A DNA stretch of 6,135 nt from an uncultured Pseudomonadales bacterium (GTDB lineage: Bacteria; Pseudomonadota; Gammaproteobacteria; Pseudomonadales; Cellvibrionaceae): contig CALIUX010000152.1 in assembly GCA_938048505.1 (NCBI GenBank), positions 1 to 6,135 of the forward strand. The letters run 5' to 3'. Positions 1-5,790 of this stretch are shown piece by piece (positions within the stretch are counted from its first letter, which is position 1; every line of letters starts with the position of its first letter). The position numbers and the translations under genes are program-made. The notes beneath the pieces are model-generated. The model did no database searches, had not been told where the DNA came from, and saw nothing but the letters and a program-made list of their open reading frames with translations.

Positions 1-399
1 ATGCATGTGGAGCTGAGCTTCGTCTATGATGAAGAGCGCAGGCGAACAGTTGTCGGTTTTATTCAATCTGAATTATCGATTATCTGCCAGCGCTGTCTCA
101 AGCCGATGCCGTTTGAAACACGTATTGAGGTCAACTGGGCAATTGTCTGGGATGAAGATCAAGCCAAGCAACTACCGGGTCGATTGGATCCATGGATTGC
201 AGGTGAAGATGCAGAAGACCTTTATGCAATGATTGAAGAAGAAGTTTTACTGGCTTTACCTACTGCACCTCTGCACGAGAAGCAGTGTATAGAGCGCTCG
301 CTAATGACCAGTGGCGAGGCGCCAGTTGAAACGCTAGACGAATCAAAAAGTAATCCCTTTCAGGCGCTTGAAGCCCTAAAAGGTAAAACTAAACACTAA
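1..399 (+). CDS. yceD: YceD/DUF177 family 23S rRNA accumulation protein, 5'-truncated
   Basis: This is the C-terminal 132 residues of a YceD (DUF177) protein, a family required for normal 23S rRNA accumulation and usually encoded just before L32. The visible part has the family's CxxC motif (C29-Q-R-C32), a further Cys96, the acidic stretch EDAEDLYAMIEEEVLLALP at about residues 69-87, and the C-terminal NPF motif (118-120) followed by a Lys-rich end. E. coli YceD is about 173 residues and has roughly 40 more residues before the CxxC region. The ATG at position 1 is therefore most likely an internal Met, and the true start lies upstream of the window. rpmF follows after 40 nt, the conserved arrangement, so the two are presumably co-transcribed. 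The family call rests on motif and context and is firm; the molecular mechanism is not visible here. Confidence 0.93.
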   Translation: MHVELSFVYDEERRRTVVGFIQSELSIICQRCLKPMPFETRIEVNWAIVWDEDQAKQLPGRLDPWIAGEDAEDLYAMIEEEVLLALPTAPLHEKQCIERSLMTSGEAPVETLDESKSNPFQALEALKGKTKH

Positions 400-401
400 A
401 C

Positions 402-413
402 CGCCGCGAGGCG
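402..413 (+). promoter_or_regulatory. Small GNRA-tetraloop hairpin ahead of the rpmF ribosome binding site
   Basis: CGCC (402-405) pairs with GGCG (410-413) around the loop GCGA (406-409), which fits the very stable GNRA tetraloop class. It lies in the 40-nt yceD-rpmF spacer, 15 nt before the Shine-Dalgarno AGGAG (429-433). No T-run follows, so it is not a terminator. A role in mRNA processing or L32 translation is only a guess, and a 4-bp stem can occur by chance. Confidence 0.35.
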
Positions 414-439
414 CAAAGTCATAAGCTCAGGAGTCAACC

Positions 440-622
440 ATGGCTGTTCAAAAGAGTCGTAAAACCCGTTCAAGACGTGGCATGCGTCGTTCGCATGATG
501 CATTAACTACTACTAACTTATCTGTTGATGCTACTACTGGTGAGAAGCACTTACGTCACCACATTACTCCCGACGGTTTTTACCGCGGCCGTAAAGTACT
601 TAGCTCAAACGACGACGAGTAA
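440..622 (+). CDS. rpmF: 50S ribosomal protein L32 (bL32)
   Basis: This 60-residue basic protein is ribosomal protein bL32 of the large subunit. Its body, from [20 protein letters not shown] through GEKHLRHHI and DGFYRGRKV, matches E. coli L32 closely. It has no cysteines, so it is the zinc-free form. The C-terminus ends in SSNDDE, an acidic tail a few residues longer than the IAK end of the 57-residue E. coli protein. The ATG is well placed: AGGAG at 429-433 with a 6-nt spacer. It lies between yceD and plsX, the usual gammaproteobacterial context that ties ribosome production to lipid synthesis. plsX starts 15 nt after the stop codon, which suggests one transcript. Confidence 0.98.
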   Translation: MAVQKSRKTRSRRGMRRSHDALTTTNLSVDATTGEKHLRHHITPDGFYRGRKVLSSNDDE

Positions 623-637
623 TCGTCGCCGCTATAC

Positions 638-1705
638 GTGTTGGCATCGCCAATAACGCTAGCTGTTGATGTCATGGGTGGGGACGAAAGTCCCCATTCG
701 TTCGTTTGCGCGGCCATAAATTTTTTATGTTCACATTCATCTGTGCATATTTTATTGTTTGGTGACGAAGCTATCTTAAGAGCAAGCATTGATTCGGCAA
801 CCGTTTCTGCTACCGCGCGCCGCTCCTTTTTTACTGTGGGAGTTATACCGCGCAAATTGCCTAATGCTTGGCTAGATCGCATGACGATTGTTCATGCGTC
901 TGATGTGGTTGATCCCGGTGATAAACCTTCCTCTGCTCTACGTCATAAACCGCAATCATCCATGCGTTTGGCAGCTGAAGCCGTTGCTTCTGGGCAGGCT
1001 GATGCGGTTTTGAGTGCCGGCAACACGGGCGCATTAATGGCTATCACACGCTATTGCTTAGGATCACTGCCTGGTATTTCACGTCCAGCCATTTGTAAAG
1101 CGATGCCTATTGCTGGGCGGAGTTGTTATGTTCTGGATTTGGGTGCCAATCTGACTGCCGATGCCGAACAGTTGCATCAGTTTGCCTTAATGGGTGCTGC
1201 GATAGCCGAAGGCGAAGGCCTTTCGCCTGCAAAAGTTGGTTTGCTTAATGTCGGTATAGAAGGACAGAAAGGAAGCCAGATACTGCATGATGCAAACGAA
1301 ACACTGCGTGCTGATAAGCGCTTTGACTATGTTGGTTTTGTTGAAGGGCATGCGTTTTTTGACCGAACAGTGAATGTCGTCGTATGTGACGGCTTTTCTG
1401 GCAACGTCGTGCTTAAGGCCTGTGAAGGGCTGGCCCGTTACCTCATTTCTGATTTCCGCTATTACTTTTCTGCTTCTTGGCTTCGGCGCGTGCTTGCAGG
1501 CACTTTTAGCGTGGTGACCAGAGGCTGGTTCAAGCGTCTCAACCCAGAAGCCTATAACGGTGCATTATTGCTGGGGCTTAATGGTGTTGCTGTCAAAAGT
1601 CATGGTGGTGCCAATGGTGCTGGCTTTTTAGCTGCCTTGCAGGTGACCTATGAGCAGGCTCAGCGCAAGCCGCATATCCGTTTATCTCAGTGGCTGCAGC
1701 AGTAG
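638..1705 (+). CDS. plsX: Phosphate acyltransferase PlsX (acyl-ACP:phosphate)
   Basis: PlsX converts acyl-ACP plus phosphate to acyl phosphate, the acyl donor for PlsY in phosphatidic acid synthesis; it is a peripheral membrane enzyme. Family landmarks in the 355 residues: DVMGGD (11-16), SSMR (107-110), SAGNTGAL (126-133), DLGAN (167-171), NVGIEGQKG (204-212, a variant of the usual NIGEEEIKG type), DGFSGN (251-256), NPEAYNGALLLGL (302-314) and KSHG (320-323). The length equals that of E. coli PlsX, but the stretch between LLFG (39-42) and IVHA (84-87) is about 20 residues longer than in E. coli and the C-terminus is shorter. The start is GTG at 638; TTG at 641 is an equal alternative. Neither has a recognisable Shine-Dalgarno in the 15-nt gap after rpmF, so translation is probably coupled to rpmF. 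fabH, the usual next gene in E. coli, is absent. Confidence 0.96.
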   Translation: MLASPITLAVDVMGGDESPHSFVCAAINFLCSHSSVHILLFGDEAILRASIDSATVSATARRSFFTVGVIPRKLPNAWLDRMTIVHASDVVDPGDKPSSALRHKPQSSMRLAAEAVASGQADAVLSAGNTGALMAITRYCLGSLPGISRPAICKAMPIAGRSCYVLDLGANLTADAEQLHQFALMGAAIAEGEGLSPAKVGLLNVGIEGQKGSQILHDANETLRADKRFDYVGFVEGHAFFDRTVNVVVCDGFSGNVVLKACEGLARYLISDFRYYFSASWLRRVLAGTFSVVTRGWFKRLNPEAYNGALLLGLNGVAVKSHGGANGAGFLAALQVTYEQAQRKPHIRLSQWLQQ

Positions 1706-1743
1706 CAAGCTACTTCGCCACTCATCTATTTTTCAAGTTTTAT

Positions 1744-1748
1744 AAGGT
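1744..1748 (+). promoter_or_regulatory. Shine-Dalgarno supporting the fabD GTG start
   Basis: AAGGT lies 8 nt before the GTG at 1757. It decides the start: no ATG precedes the conserved FVFPGQGSQ motif in this frame, and the GTG gives an N-terminus only eight residues longer than that of E. coli FabD. Confidence 0.7.
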
Positions 1749-1756
1749 ACTTATCT

Positions 1757-2701
1757 GTGACAACCGTTTCTCAAGAGACTCACGCATCGCTTGCATTTGT
1801 ATTTCCTGGTCAAGGCTCTCAGACCGTTGGCATGTTAGCGGACTTGGCTCAATCCTATGATGAGGTCGAAGCGACTTTCCAAGAAGCCAGTGATGCGCTG
1901 GGCTTTGACCTATGGGCTTTAGTTCAGAATGGCCCGCAAGATACGCTTAATTTAACCGAAAATGCGCAACCTGCTTTGTTGGCTGCTAGCGTGGCGGTGT
2001 GGCGTATTTATCAAAACAGTGGAAAGCCTCAGCCTGCATACCTCACTGGCCATAGCTTGGGCGAGTGGTCTGCGTTAGTGTGTGCCGGTGTTGTCGCTTT
2101 TGCTGATGCCATTAAGCTAGTGCGTTTACGCGGCCAGTACATGCAAAAAGCAGTGCCTGTGGGTGTTGGTACGATGGCGGCTATTATCGGCCTTGATGAT
2201 GCTGTGGTTGAAGAGGCGTGCGCTAAAGCGTCTTCGCAAGGCGTGGTCGAAACGGTGAATTATAACTCGCCGGGTCAGTTAGTAATTGCCGGTGAAGTAG
2301 CGGCAGTGGAAGCGGCCATGGCATATTGTAAAGAAGCTGGAGCCAAACGTGCATTGCCGCTACCTGTTAGCGCACCGTTCCATACCTCTATGATGAAGCC
2401 TGCTGCTGATAACCTAGCCAAACACATCGCCGAGGTGGCTTTTCAGGCACCATCGACGCCAGTTTTGCATAATGTCGGTGTTTCAACAGAATCGGACCCT
2501 GAGGTTATTAAGCAGCGAGTGATTGAGCAAATCTACTCGCCAGTCCCTTGGGTCGCATCGATCAACGCCCTGGTTGACCAAGGTGTGGATACACTTTATG
2601 AGTGTGGTCCAGGTAAAGTATTGTCTGGTCTGAATAAGCGCATTCAAAAGTCATTAAGCAGCTCACCGCTAGGTACAGTTGCAGCATTTGCTGCAGAGTA
2701 A
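1757..2701 (+). CDS. fabD: Malonyl-CoA:ACP transacylase FabD
   Basis: FabD transfers malonyl groups from malonyl-CoA to holo-ACP and so supplies the extender for every elongation round. The 314-residue protein shows FVFPGQGSQ (14-22), the nucleophile elbow GHSLGEW (98-104) with Ser100, LVRLRGQYMQ (121-130), VSAPFHTSMM (204-213) and ECGPGKVLSGL (282-292). The residues matching the E. coli active site (Gln11, Ser92, Arg117, His201, Gln250) are all present as Gln19, Ser100, Arg125, His209 and Gln258, a constant offset of eight. The N-terminus is slightly extended (MTTVSQETHAS). The gene starts 51 nt after plsX and ends 138 nt before fabG. Its product works directly on the ACP encoded at 3942-4178. 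Nothing suggests loss of function. Confidence 0.98.
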   Translation: MTTVSQETHASLAFVFPGQGSQTVGMLADLAQSYDEVEATFQEASDALGFDLWALVQNGPQDTLNLTENAQPALLAASVAVWRIYQNSGKPQPAYLTGHSLGEWSALVCAGVVAFADAIKLVRLRGQYMQKAVPVGVGTMAAIIGLDDAVVEEACAKASSQGVVETVNYNSPGQLVIAGEVAAVEAAMAYCKEAGAKRALPLPVSAPFHTSMMKPAADNLAKHIAEVAFQAPSTPVLHNVGVSTESDPEVIKQRVIEQIYSPVPWVASINALVDQGVDTLYECGPGKVLSGLNKRIQKSLSSSPLGTVAAFAAE

Positions 2702-2704
2702 ATA

Positions 2705-2758
2705 CTGTTAATTTAAGTACTACTAATTAGGTGCTGCTAATTTAAGTACTACTAATTA
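2705..2758 (+). repeat. Imperfect 25-bp direct repeat, 29-nt period, in the fabD-fabG spacer
   Basis: Two copies lie at 2705-2729 and 2734-2758. They differ only at their fourth base (T at 2708, C at 2737), and 21 consecutive bases are identical (2709-2729 and 2738-2758). Each copy begins CTG(T/C)TAATTT and ends CTACTAATTA. A decayed third unit seems to follow at about 2761-2783 (TACTATTAAG, then GTGCTACTG). Each copy has TAATT/AATTA ends and an inner AGTACT palindrome. The repeat starts four bases after the fabD stop and fills part of an AT-rich 138-nt gap. I see no strong promoter in that gap. It may be a recent tandem duplication; any function is unknown. Confidence 0.85.
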
Positions 2759-2828
2759 AATACTATTAAGCAAGTGCTACTGCGTTAGCAAAATTTTATT
2801 AAATAAGAAAAGCTTGCAAGACATTTTT

Positions 2829-2833
2829 AGGAG
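2829..2833 (+). promoter_or_regulatory. Shine-Dalgarno of fabG
   Basis: AGGAG lies 6 nt before the ATG at 2840. This strong, well-spaced site fixes the fabG start and suggests independent ribosome entry after the 138-nt gap from fabD. Confidence 0.8.
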
Positions 2834-2839
2834 AAACAG

Positions 2840-3583
2840 ATGAGTGAAGCAAAGCGCGTAGCGCTCGTTACGGGTGCCAGCCGAGGTATTGGCGCCGCTA
2901 TCGCCGATCAATTAGGGCTTGATGGTCATATTGTTATTGGGACAGCAACTAGCGAAAAAGGGGCTGCTGCCATCACTGAGCGCTTGCAAGCTGCAGGGCT
3001 TGAAGGCGAGGGGATGGTGCTAAATGTAGCGGATTCCGACTCAATTGCTAGTGTCATCAAAGCTATTGCCGATAAGTATGGTGCGGTGACTTTGCTCATT
3101 AATAATGCCGGTATCACGAAAGATAATTTATTAATGCGCATGGGCGATGATGAGTGGAATGACGTCATCAATACTAACCTAAATGCTATCTTCCGTTTAA
3201 CCAAGGCGTGTATGCGCGGCATGATGAAGGCTCGCTGGGGGCGTATTGTCAGTATTACTTCTATTGTGGGGTGCATGGGGAATGCAGGCCAAACAAACTA
3301 TGCGGCATCTAAAGCCGGTGTGGCGGGCTTTGCACGCTCATTAGCTCAAGAAGTCGGCTCTCGCAATATTACCGTGAATGCTGTTGCACCGGGTTTTATT
3401 GATACCGATATGACCAAAGCACTACCAGAAGAACAGCGTCAAAAATTAGAAGCCGGTATTGCTTTATCACGCTTAGGTAAGCCTGAAGAAATTGCGGGAG
3501 TAGTCTCCTTTTTGTGCAGTGATAAAGCAGCTTATATTACCGGTGAAACATTGCAGGTAAATGGCGGAATGTACATGCAGTAA
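2840..3583 (+). CDS. fabG: 3-oxoacyl-[ACP] reductase FabG
   Basis: FabG is the NADPH-dependent reductase that converts 3-ketoacyl-ACP to 3-hydroxyacyl-ACP, the first reduction of each elongation cycle. It is a 247-residue classical short-chain dehydrogenase. The Rossmann motif TGASRGIG is at 11-18 and NNAG at 88-91. The catalytic tetrad is Asn113, Ser141, Tyr154 and Lys158 (YAASK), each three higher than in E. coli FabG. Arg132 and Arg175 match the E. coli ACP-docking arginines Arg129 and Arg172. The APGFIDTDM motif (183-191) and the C-terminal GETLQVNGGMYMQ are typical. These residues, together with its place beside acpP, point to the housekeeping FabG rather than another family member. The next gene, acpP, is 358 nt away and appears to have its own promoter. 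Confidence 0.98.
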   Translation: MSEAKRVALVTGASRGIGAAIADQLGLDGHIVIGTATSEKGAAAITERLQAAGLEGEGMVLNVADSDSIASVIKAIADKYGAVTLLINNAGITKDNLLMRMGDDEWNDVINTNLNAIFRLTKACMRGMMKARWGRIVSITSIVGCMGNAGQTNYAASKAGVAGFARSLAQEVGSRNITVNAVAPGFIDTDMTKALPEEQRQKLEAGIALSRLGKPEEIAGVVSFLCSDKAAYITGETLQVNGGMYMQ

Positions 3584-3679
3584 GCCGTTTTGGGCTGCCT
3601 GCAAAGCATAATCTATTTTCTTAAGTTTCTGTTTTTAAAGGTAAAAAAAAAGACCTTTGAATAATTTTTGTGCTTAAGA
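3584..3679. other. AT-rich non-coding stretch with A-tract, upstream of the acpP promoter
   Basis: This is the first part of the 358-nt gap between fabG and acpP. It contains a run of nine A (3643-3651) inside an inverted repeat, AAAGGT (3637-3642) with ACCTTT (3653-3658), followed by the AT-rich segment 3659-3669. That segment falls about where an UP element would lie for the promoter called at 3680-3707. The repeat lacks a following T-run and has an all-purine loop, so I do not call it a terminator. No gene is apparent on either strand. Confidence 0.5.
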
Positions 3680-3714
3680 TTACATTATTGAAAAATCGCG
3701 TTAAAATGCGCGCC
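3680..3714 (+). promoter_or_regulatory. Probable acpP promoter with GC-rich discriminator
   Basis: The -10 candidate TAAAAT (3702-3707) is followed at once by GCGCGCC (3708-3714). A TAxAAT hexamer running into GCGCGCC is typical of strong gammaproteobacterial promoters for translation genes. The -35 is poor: TTACAT (3680-3685) with a 16-nt spacer. AT-rich sequence and a nine-A run lie just upstream and could act as an UP element. Transcription would start near 3714. A GC-rich discriminator is the known feature of promoters repressed by ppGpp, so growth-rate control of ACP is a reasonable inference. This is a pattern match, not a demonstrated promoter. Confidence 0.5.
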
Positions 3715-3941
3715 TTAGTTTGCCAACTGGTGGATGCAGCAGCTTTGTAAGCTGGGCCCCAAGCCTATACAAAACGGTTTAGACTTGTAGGCCAAATGCA
3801 TTCAGCCATAAGATGGCACCAGCATGATTTTGAAACATCCTTTGGGATAATGTTTGCGTAAGTTGTAAGGTTTTTCCACTCTCGCAGACATCAATTTTTG
3901 ATATACATTACTTGATCTAACTTTTAGGAGTTATAAACAAC
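3715..3941 (+). promoter_or_regulatory. Long, potentially structured 5' leader of acpP
   Basis: The approximately 227 nt between the inferred start and acpP hold no supported gene but several consecutive helices. P1 is CAGCTT/AAGCTG (3740-3745 with 3749-3754). P2 is GCCT/AGGC plus ACAA/TTGT (3763-3772 with 3785-3792) with a two-base bulge. P3 is ATGC/GCAT (3796-3799 with 3822-3825) enclosing the perfect GCCAT/ATGGC hairpin (3805-3817). P4 is AAACAT/ATGTTT (3833-3838 with 3850-3855) with an inner CC/GG pair. A last small hairpin, ATCAA/TTGAT (3890-3902), lies shortly before the ribosome site. Short stems can occur by chance, so this is a candidate cis-regulatory RNA or a stabilising leader. 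I do not recognise it as a named family. Confidence 0.4.
3926..3930 (+). promoter_or_regulatory. Shine-Dalgarno of acpP, long spacing
   Basis: AGGAG is separated from the ATG at 3942 by 11 nt of AU-rich sequence (TTATAAACAAC). The spacing is longer than usual, but the motif is strong and the start is fixed by near identity of the product to E. coli ACP. Confidence 0.75.
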
Positions 3942-4178
3942 ATGAGCAGCATCGAAGAGCGCGTAAAAAAAATCGTTGCCGAACAATTAGGCGTTAAGGA
4001 AGAAGAAGTAAAAACCGAAGCGTCTTTCGTTGAAGACCTAGGTGCCGATTCTCTTGACACTGTTGAATTGGTTATGGCTCTAGAAGAAGAGTTCGAAACT
4101 GAAATTCCAGATGAAGAAGCTGAGAAGATCACTACTGTTCAGCTTGCTATCAGCTACATTAATGAGAACTTGGCATAA
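3942..4178 (+). CDS. acpP: Acyl carrier protein AcpP
   Basis: This is the 78-residue housekeeping acyl carrier protein, which carries growing acyl chains as thioesters on 4'-phosphopantetheine in the cytoplasm. The attachment site is Ser37 in the motif [18 protein letters not shown] (34-51), identical to E. coli. The acidic helix II that docks FabD, FabG and FabF is intact, as is [14 protein letters not shown]. Length and start match E. coli ACP exactly. The gene has an unusually isolated setting for this cluster: a 358-nt upstream gap with a likely promoter and folded leader, and a 3' region with terminator hairpins. This fits the high abundance of ACP and suggests a monocistronic message in addition to any read-through from fabG. 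Confidence 0.99.
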   Translation: MSSIEERVKKIVAEQLGVKEEEVKTEASFVEDLGADSLDTVELVMALEEEFETEIPDEEAEKITTVQLAISYINENLA

Positions 4179-4200
4179 CCCAATAATCTAATGATCGCGA

Positions 4201-4229
4201 TGCCTATATTTATGTATTCAATATAGGCA
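4201..4229 (+). repeat. 10-bp perfect stem-loop just downstream of acpP
   Basis: TGCCTATATT (4201-4210) pairs perfectly with AATATAGGCA (4220-4229) around a nine-base loop. It starts 22 nt after the acpP stop. No T-run follows, so it is more likely an mRNA 3'-end stabiliser or a protein site than a terminator. A perfect palindrome ATCAATTGAT (4234-4243) and a small hairpin TGAGT/ACTCA (4246-4260) follow directly. Confidence 0.7.
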
Positions 4230-4262
4230 AAGCATCAATTGATTATGAGTGCCTTACTCAGC

Positions 4263-4303
4263 GAAAGCCGTTCTATAGTCATAGCGCGGCTTTCTTTGTA
4301 TTT
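4263..4303 (+). terminator. Intrinsic terminator of acpP
   Basis: GAAAGCCG (4263-4270) pairs with CGGCTTTC (4287-4294). Inside the loop, CTAT (4273-4276) pairs with ATAG (4281-4284) to extend the helix. The stem is followed by a T-rich tail, TTTGTATTT (4295-4303). This is the best rho-independent terminator in the window, 84 nt after the acpP stop. The tail is interrupted by G and A, so some read-through into fabF is possible. Confidence 0.7.
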
Positions 4304-4330
4304 GACTAGCAGTTTTTGATTGGTAGCATT

Positions 4331-4359
4331 TGACGGCTCGAATACGGGCCGTCATATTT
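4331..4359 (+). terminator. Second strong hairpin, possible backup terminator
   Basis: TGACGGCTCG (4331-4340) pairs with CGGGCCGTCA (4345-4354) over ten positions, one of them a T-G wobble, around the loop AATA. It is followed only by the short tail TATTT, so termination strength is uncertain. It sits 36 nt after the first terminator stem and could act as a tandem terminator or as a processing or stability element. Confidence 0.5.
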
Positions 4360-4533
4360 AAGGTTCAAAAAGCCTATTTGGCTGGTTTACTTGCGTGTAT
4401 ACGCATTTAGCAGCATCTGTCTGCAGGTCACTAACTTTATGGTGTACTGGTCGCGGTGTGTGTTATTCATAGCACTGTGAGTATTGTGCTTTTAGTGCTG
4501 TTGCGTCAGTTGCAGGGTAATTGTTTTTAAATT
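4360..4533. other. Non-coding region upstream of fabF with further small inverted repeats
   Basis: No gene is apparent. Small stem-loops occur at AGCC/GGCT (4371-4383), TGCGT/ACGCA with loop GTAT (4392-4405) and GCAG/CTGC (4410-4424). AGCAC (4471-4475) can pair with either GTGCT at 4486-4490 or GTGCT at 4495-4499, two competing choices. fabF and pabC lie beyond a probable terminator, so a promoter is expected here, but I could not find a convincing -35/-10 pair. Confidence 0.5.
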
Positions 4534-4539
4534 GGGGGA
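4534..4539 (+). promoter_or_regulatory. G-rich ribosome binding site selecting the fabF GTG start
   Basis: GGGGGA lies 4 nt before the GTG at 4544 and can pair with the anti-Shine-Dalgarno using one G-U pair. It overlaps the in-frame TTG at 4532, which therefore has no room for its own site. This supports the GTG as start. Confidence 0.6.
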
Positions 4540-4543
4540 AAGC

Positions 4544-5785
4544 GTGAATCGTAAGCGCGTTGTGATTACAGGTATGGGCATGGTTAGCCCTGTGGGACAT
4601 ACGGTGGCAGCGTCTTGGGATGCTGTTGTTAACGGGCGCAGTGGTGCCTCACCGATTGAGCACTTTGATACCAGTGGCTTTTCGACCCAGTTTAGTGCAT
4701 CAGTCAAGAATTTTGACCTGTCACCTTACATGGCTGAAAAAGAAGCGCGTAAAAACGATACGTTTATTCAATATGGTATGGCTGCAGGCATTCAAGCCAT
4801 AGAAGATTCCAAGCTCTCTGTAGACAATACACAAGCTGATCGCATTGGCTGTGTCATTGGTTCAGGCATTGGCGGTTTAGGGTCGATTGAACAAACCGCG
4901 CTGACCATTAATGATCGCGGCCCACGTCGTGTATCGCCCTTCTTTGTACCCGGCTCAATTGTGAATATGATTGCAGGTAACCTGTCGATTAAATACGGTT
5001 TTAAAGGCACAAACTTGGCAGTGACTACGGCTTGTACAACCGGCACCCACGCTATTGGTCTTGCCGCACGTGAAATCATGTTTGGCTATGCCGATGCAAT
5101 GGTGTGCGGGGGCTCTGAAATGGCAACAACGCCAGTGGGTATCGGCGGTTTTGCAGCTGCTAGAGCGCTTTCTAAGCGCAATGATGATCCGACTCGCGCG
5201 AGTCGCCCATGGGACAAAGACCGCGATGGCTTTGTATTGGGTGATGGAGCGGGTGTGATTGTGCTTGAAGAGTATGAACACGCCAAGGCACGTGGGGCAA
5301 CCATTTATGCTGAGCTATCGGGCTTTGGCACGAGCAGTGATGCTTATCATATGACTTCACCTAGCGAAGACGGCGCAGGGGCTGCGCAATCCATGCGTAA
5401 TGCGATCAATGATGCCGGTATTGATCCAAGTGCTGTGCACTATGTTAATGCGCATGGCACATCTACTCCTGCGGGCGATTTAGCCGAGTGTGCTGCGATT
5501 AAAAGTGTTTTTGGTGGGCATGCATACGACCTTGCAGTGAGCTCAACCAAATCGATGACAGGCCATCTTCTTGGCGCTGCGGGTGCTATAGAAGCTATTT
5601 TTTCCGTCAAAGCAATCACTGACCAAGTGGCGCCTCCAACCATTAATTTAGATAACCCCGATGACGGGTGTGATCTAAATTTTGTTGCGCACTCAGCGCA
5701 GCAGTGTGATATACAGGCTGCCATTAGTAATTCATTTGGTTTTGGCGGCACCAATGGCACACTTGTTTTTTCAAAGGTTAATTAG
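4544..5785 (+). CDS. fabF: 3-oxoacyl-[ACP] synthase II FabF
   Basis: FabF is the elongating condensing enzyme that joins malonyl-ACP to an acyl-ACP with loss of CO2, and in enterobacteria it is important for palmitoleate to vaccenate elongation. From the GTG at 4544 the protein is 413 residues, the same as E. coli FabF, and begins [18 protein letters not shown]. The thiolase-fold catalytic residues are present: Cys164 in TTACTTG, His304 in [11 protein letters not shown], Lys336 in SSTKSMTGH and His341 in the same motif. The C-terminal SFGFGGTNG loop carries the gatekeeper Phe400. A longer 417-residue form from TTG 4532 is possible but less likely. The gene is separated from acpP by terminator hairpins and is followed after 5 nt by pabC, with which it is probably translated from one message. 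Confidence 0.97.
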   Translation: MNRKRVVITGMGMVSPVGHTVAASWDAVVNGRSGASPIEHFDTSGFSTQFSASVKNFDLSPYMAEKEARKNDTFIQYGMAAGIQAIEDSKLSVDNTQADRIGCVIGSGIGGLGSIEQTALTINDRGPRRVSPFFVPGSIVNMIAGNLSIKYGFKGTNLAVTTACTTGTHAIGLAAREIMFGYADAMVCGGSEMATTPVGIGGFAAARALSKRNDDPTRASRPWDKDRDGFVLGDGAGVIVLEEYEHAKARGATIYAELSGFGTSSDAYHMTSPSEDGAGAAQSMRNAINDAGIDPSAVHYVNAHGTSTPAGDLAECAAIKSVFGGHAYDLAVSSTKSMTGHLLGAAGAIEAIFSVKAITDQVAPPTINLDNPDDGCDLNFVAHSAQQCDIQAAISNSFGFGGTNGTLVFSKVN

Positions 5786-5790
5786 CACCC

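Noticed and set aside
1..3. ATG at position 1 as the true start of yceD
   Set aside because: The family normally has about 40 more residues before this point. The ATG coincides with the window edge and aligns with an internal position.
2926..3276. Minus-strand open frame of 116 codons opposite fabG
   Set aside because: It lies wholly within fabG, has no family likeness, and is explained by the codon composition of the + strand gene. The other minus-strand frames opposite plsX, acpP and fabF were dismissed for the same reason.
3637..3658. AAAGGT/ACCTTT inverted repeat as a terminator of fabG
   Set aside because: The stem is only six AT-rich pairs, the loop is all purine, and no T-run follows on either strand.
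3737..3756. tRNA-Thr-like anticodon arm (loop TTTGTAA) upstream of acpP
   Set aside because: No matching acceptor stem, D-arm or TTCGA T-loop is present around it. I treat it as part of the leader's first hairpin.
3895..3910. TATACA-type -10 box close to acpP
   Set aside because: No acceptable -35 lies 16-18 nt upstream. The sequence is part of a small hairpin and generally AT-rich.
4532..4534. TTG at 4532 as the fabF start
   Set aside because: It has no upstream Shine-Dalgarno. GTG at 4544 has a G-rich site and gives the same length as E. coli FabF.
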